DNA from: Chrysochromulina tobinii
Taxonomy: Eukaryota; Haptophyta; Prymnesiales; Chrysochromulinaceae
Direction of reading: 5' to 3'
DNA: 26,793 nucleotides
Assembly (NCBI GenBank): GCA_001275005.1
Contig: JWZX01002271.1
Location: 1-26,793, forward strand
A model generated the notes under the pieces. It had not been told where the DNA came from. It ran no database searches and worked only from the letters and a program-made list of their open reading frames with translations. A program made the position numbers and the translations under genes. This document shows positions 24,160 to 26,793 of this stretch, piece by piece (the stretch's first letter is position 1; the number at the start of each line of letters is the position of its first letter).

Positions 24160-26346
24160 ATGGTGGCGTGTGCCCACGGTCGCGCATTCCATGGTGTGGC
24201 GGCGCTGATGGTGTGGCTGGCGAGCACGACCGTGATTGGCGCTCGCCAATTCGACGTCTCGCAGCACCAGCGAGGTGCCCGCGGAGGTGGCACCTCCGCA
24301 CGGCCGACGCTGCCATGCGAGCCGCTGCGCTCTGTGACGCAGCGGTGTGAGGGTGAGGCGCGCGGCGCGCTGATAAACCGCAAGCGCGCGCGCAAATCGC
24401 TCTTCCGCTACCGCGGCGGCGCGGACGAGAAGGTGGAGGGCCATTGCATTGGTATCGACCTGGGCACGACGTACAGCTGCGTCGGCGTCTGGAAGAATGG
24501 GCGCGTGGAGATCATCGCCAATGACCAGGGCAACCGGATCACGCCATCGTACGTGGCGTGGACGGCGGACGACCAGCGGCTCATCGGCGATGCCGCCAAG
24601 AAGCAGGCGTCCGCCAACCCGGAGAACATGGTCTACGACGCCAAGCGGCTGATCGGTCCCAAGTTCGCTGACCAGACCGTGCAGGAGGACATGAAGCATT
24701 GGCCCTTCGAGGTGGTGGACGTCGAGGGCAAGCCCAAGGTGGTGGTCACCGCGGGCGGGCGCAAACAGTTCTCGCCCGAGGAGATTTCGTCGATGGTGCT
24801 CGCTAAGATGAAGGCGATCGCCGAGGACTACCTAGGCACTGCTGTCAAGTATGCGGTCGTGACGGTGCCAGCGTACTTCAACGACGCGCAGCGGCAGGCG
24901 ACCAAGGATGCGGGCACGATCGCGGGGCTGCGCGTGCTGCGCGTGATCAACGAGCCCACCGCCGCCGCGATTGCGTACGGCCTCGACTCGAAGATCAAGG
25001 GAGAGCGTAATGTGCTCGTGTATGACTTGGGAGGAGGCACGTTTGACGTGACGCTGCTCACGATCGACGAGGGCGTGTTTGAGGTGAAGGCGACGGCGGG
25101 CGACACGCACCTGGGGGGCGAGGACTTTGACCAGCGGCTCATGAGCCACTTCGCGAAGACCTTTGAGCGCAAGACGAAGCTCGACATCTCGGGCGATAAG
25201 CGAGCACTCCAACGGCTCCGGCGTGCGTGCGAGGGCCTTAAGCGTTCTCTCTCGACGCAGACGTCGGCGACGATCGAGCTCGAGGCCCTCAAGGACGGAG
25301 TGGACCTGCGTGAGACGATGAGCCGCGCGCGCTTCGAGGAGCTCAACATCGATCTCTTCAAGAAGACGATGCAGCCGGTGATCCAGGTGCTCCAGGACGC
25401 AAAGGTGGACCGCTCGGACGTGCACGAGATCGTGCTGGTCGGGGGCTCGACCAGGATCCCCAAGGTGCAGCAGCTGCTACAGGAATTCTTCAACGGCAAG
25501 GAGCCCATCAAGGGCATCAACCCCGACGAGGCCGTCGCGTACGGAGCCGCCGTGCAGGGCGGCGTCCTCTCAGGCGCCGCCGCCGAGGCCACCAAGGACC
25601 TCTTGCTGCTCGACGTGACGCCGCTCTCTTTGGGTATTGAGACGGCGGGAGGCGTGATGACCGACCTCATCCCGCGCGGCACGACGATCCCTGTCCGCAA
25701 GTCACAGACCTTTTCGACCTATGCGGACAACCAGCCGGGGGTCAACATCCAGGTGTACGAGGGCGAGCGCCGTTTCACCAAAGATAACAACCTTTTGGGC
25801 AAGTTTGACCTGAACAACATCCCCCCGATGCCGCGAGGCCAGCCGCAGATCGAGGTCACTTTCAACGTGGACGCGAATGGGATCTTGCAGGTGGAGGCCG
25901 CGGAGAAGTCGACGGGCAAGAAGGCGGCGATTACGATCAAGGCGGAGAAGGGCCGTCTCTCCGATGAGGAGATTGACCGGATGGTGCAAGAGGCCGAGAA
26001 GTTCAAGGAGCAGGACGCGCAGTACGCGGCCAAGGTGGAGGCACGCAACGCGCTCGAATCATACGTCTTCTCGCTCAAAAACTCGCTCACCGGCCTGGAG
26101 AAGCCTCTCGGCGAGACCGACTATGCGACGCTCAAGACGGCCATCGACGACGCCCTCAAATGGCTCGAGGACAACCAGGCAGCCGAGAAGGACGAGTACG
26201 ACGAGCAGCGAAAGAAACTCGAAGAGATTGCCTTCCCGCTGCTGCAGAAGGCGAACGCCGCCGGTGCGGCCAGCGGCGCCCCCCCCAGCGCAGCCGGCGC
26301 GAGCGCACCCGAGGGTGATGGGCCCACGGTCGAGGAAGTCGACTGA
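24160..26346 (+). CDS. HSP70: HSP70 chaperone, BiP-like body, N-terminal leader, EEVD end
   Basis: 728 residues, ATP-driven chaperone. The nucleotide-binding domain starts near residue 96 ([15 protein letters not shown]) and includes [29 protein letters not shown] and [16 protein letters not shown]; the substrate-binding domain and helical lid follow. [52 protein letters not shown] and [10 protein letters not shown] are typical of ER BiP. However, the C-terminus is PTVEEVD, the cytosolic-type end that binds TPR cochaperones, not KDEL. Residues 1-28 form a signal-peptide-like leader ([17 protein letters not shown]); 29-92 are Arg/Ser-rich and transit-peptide-like. There is no ATG between the leader and the domain, so the leader must be part of the protein. 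The ER, periplastid or plastid compartment are candidates. No intron. Confidence 0.95.
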   Translation: MVACAHGRAFHGVAALMVWLASTTVIGARQFDVSQHQRGARGGGTSARPTLPCEPLRSVTQRCEGEARGALINRKRARKSLFRYRGGADEKVEGHCIGIDLGTTYSCVGVWKNGRVEIIANDQGNRITPSYVAWTADDQRLIGDAAKKQASANPENMVYDAKRLIGPKFADQTVQEDMKHWPFEVVDVEGKPKVVVTAGGRKQFSPEEISSMVLAKMKAIAEDYLGTAVKYAVVTVPAYFNDAQRQATKDAGTIAGLRVLRVINEPTAAAIAYGLDSKIKGERNVLVYDLGGGTFDVTLLTIDEGVFEVKATAGDTHLGGEDFDQRLMSHFAKTFERKTKLDISGDKRALQRLRRACEGLKRSLSTQTSATIELEALKDGVDLRETMSRARFEELNIDLFKKTMQPVIQVLQDAKVDRSDVHEIVLVGGSTRIPKVQQLLQEFFNGKEPIKGINPDEAVAYGAAVQGGVLSGAAAEATKDLLLLDVTPLSLGIETAGGVMTDLIPRGTTIPVRKSQTFSTYADNQPGVNIQVYEGERRFTKDNNLLGKFDLNNIPPMPRGQPQIEVTFNVDANGILQVEAAEKSTGKKAAITIKAEKGRLSDEEIDRMVQEAEKFKEQDAQYAAKVEARNALESYVFSLKNSLTGLEKPLGETDYATLKTAIDDALKWLEDNQAAEKDEYDEQRKKLEEIAFPLLQKANAAGAASGAPPSAAGASAPEGDGPTVEEVD

Positions 26347-26793
26347 TGCCGCGCCGCCAAGTTGTCGACCGCGCTCACCCGCGCTAGCGCGCTTACGGAC
26401 TAGGAGAGAGAAGAGAGAAGAGTTTCAGACGCCGGTGCAGAGCACAGCTCTCTCTTTCTCTCTTGTGTGTGTGCGTCTCGTCACATCTCGCATGCAGTTT
26501 GCATGCCGCGCATGGCCGGTGTCGTGCGGGCACACACGTGTGCGCCCGTGCGGGTCGGGTTAGGTCATTATCATGTATCTCCGTGTCATCGCTCGGCTCG
26601 TCGCCGCGATCATCCAACAATCGAATCTACGCAATGCGTATATCGAACGGCGTGACTGCTAAACGGAAAACGCGCGAACGTAATCCGGCGTATCCGCCGG
26701 GGCCGCACACTGTCGGATTCTGGTTCCATTCGGTCGTCGAGCGAATTTTTTTCCATGCTCTCGCGAGTCGGCCTTTGCGCTGCTCGTCGCCCC
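26347..26793. other. 3' flank of HSP70, no recognised gene
   Basis: 447 bases. It has a purine tract (26402-26421), a CT/GT microsatellite (26445-26475), GCATGC twice around five bases (26489-26505) and CACACGTGTG near 26531. The HSP70 3' UTR must be in the first part. No further coding region was seen. Confidence 0.5.
26445..26475. repeat. CT/GT microsatellite
   Basis: A CTCTCT-rich run passes directly into a GTGTGTGTG run, downstream of HSP70. Confidence 0.85.

Noticed and set aside
24828-25700. 290-residue open frame on the minus strand
   Set aside because: It lies inside the HSP70 coding region, which matches its family throughout.

Overview
The window looks like nuclear DNA from a GC-rich, gene-dense unicellular eukaryote. 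It carries Mediator, phosphatidylinositol synthase, filamin/CAP-Gly, PIF1 and HSP70 genes. GT-AG introns are present and start codons often sit in a Kozak-like A/G(-3) ATGG context, while operons and Shine-Dalgarno sites are absent. Several proteins start with a hydrophobic leader followed by an Arg/Ser/Pro-rich stretch, which fits an alga with a complex plastid, such as a haptophyte. That lineage is an inference, since no rRNA or plastid marker is present.

Layout, left to right. A PP2C-type phosphatase (-) runs off the left edge. It is divergent from a protein that joins a dynein-stalk-like coiled coil to two OmpA/MotB-like domains (+). Next come a secreted Cys-rich repeat protein (-), an Ala-rich membrane protein of unknown function (+) and a membrane-anchored papain-family protease with three introns (+). 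About 1.1 kb without a recognisable gene leads to a Mediator subunit 20 gene (+). Four minus-strand genes follow: a DUF4239 membrane protein, a Ser/Thr kinase, phosphatidylinositol synthase and a 1354-residue CAP-Gly plus filamin-repeat protein. The right end holds a PIF1 helicase with four introns (+), a small probably organellar membrane protein (-) and an HSP70 (+) with a long N-terminal leader.

The most striking signal is in the introns. Only the protease and the PIF1 helicase have clear introns, seven in total, and each reconstructs an intact reading frame (617 and 640 aa). In six of the seven, one end of the intron is a near copy (about 19-23 nt) of the adjoining exon. When the copied segment begins with GT it supplies the donor; when it ends in CAG it supplies the acceptor. 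The seventh intron repeats the exon end plus donor four times. Several introns are filled with a related short satellite, core TGATGGCCTCTGAGT, shared exactly between two unrelated genes. This resembles intron gain by an introner-like insertion with a long target duplication, or by local tandem duplication.

Other points of interest are the dynein-stalk/OmpA fusion, a BiP-like HSP70 ending in EEVD with a two-part leader, an exact in-frame 1206-bp-spaced repeat in the phosphatase gene, and the CAP-Gly/filamin fusion. The genes do not form one pathway; this is a normal mixed eukaryotic neighbourhood.
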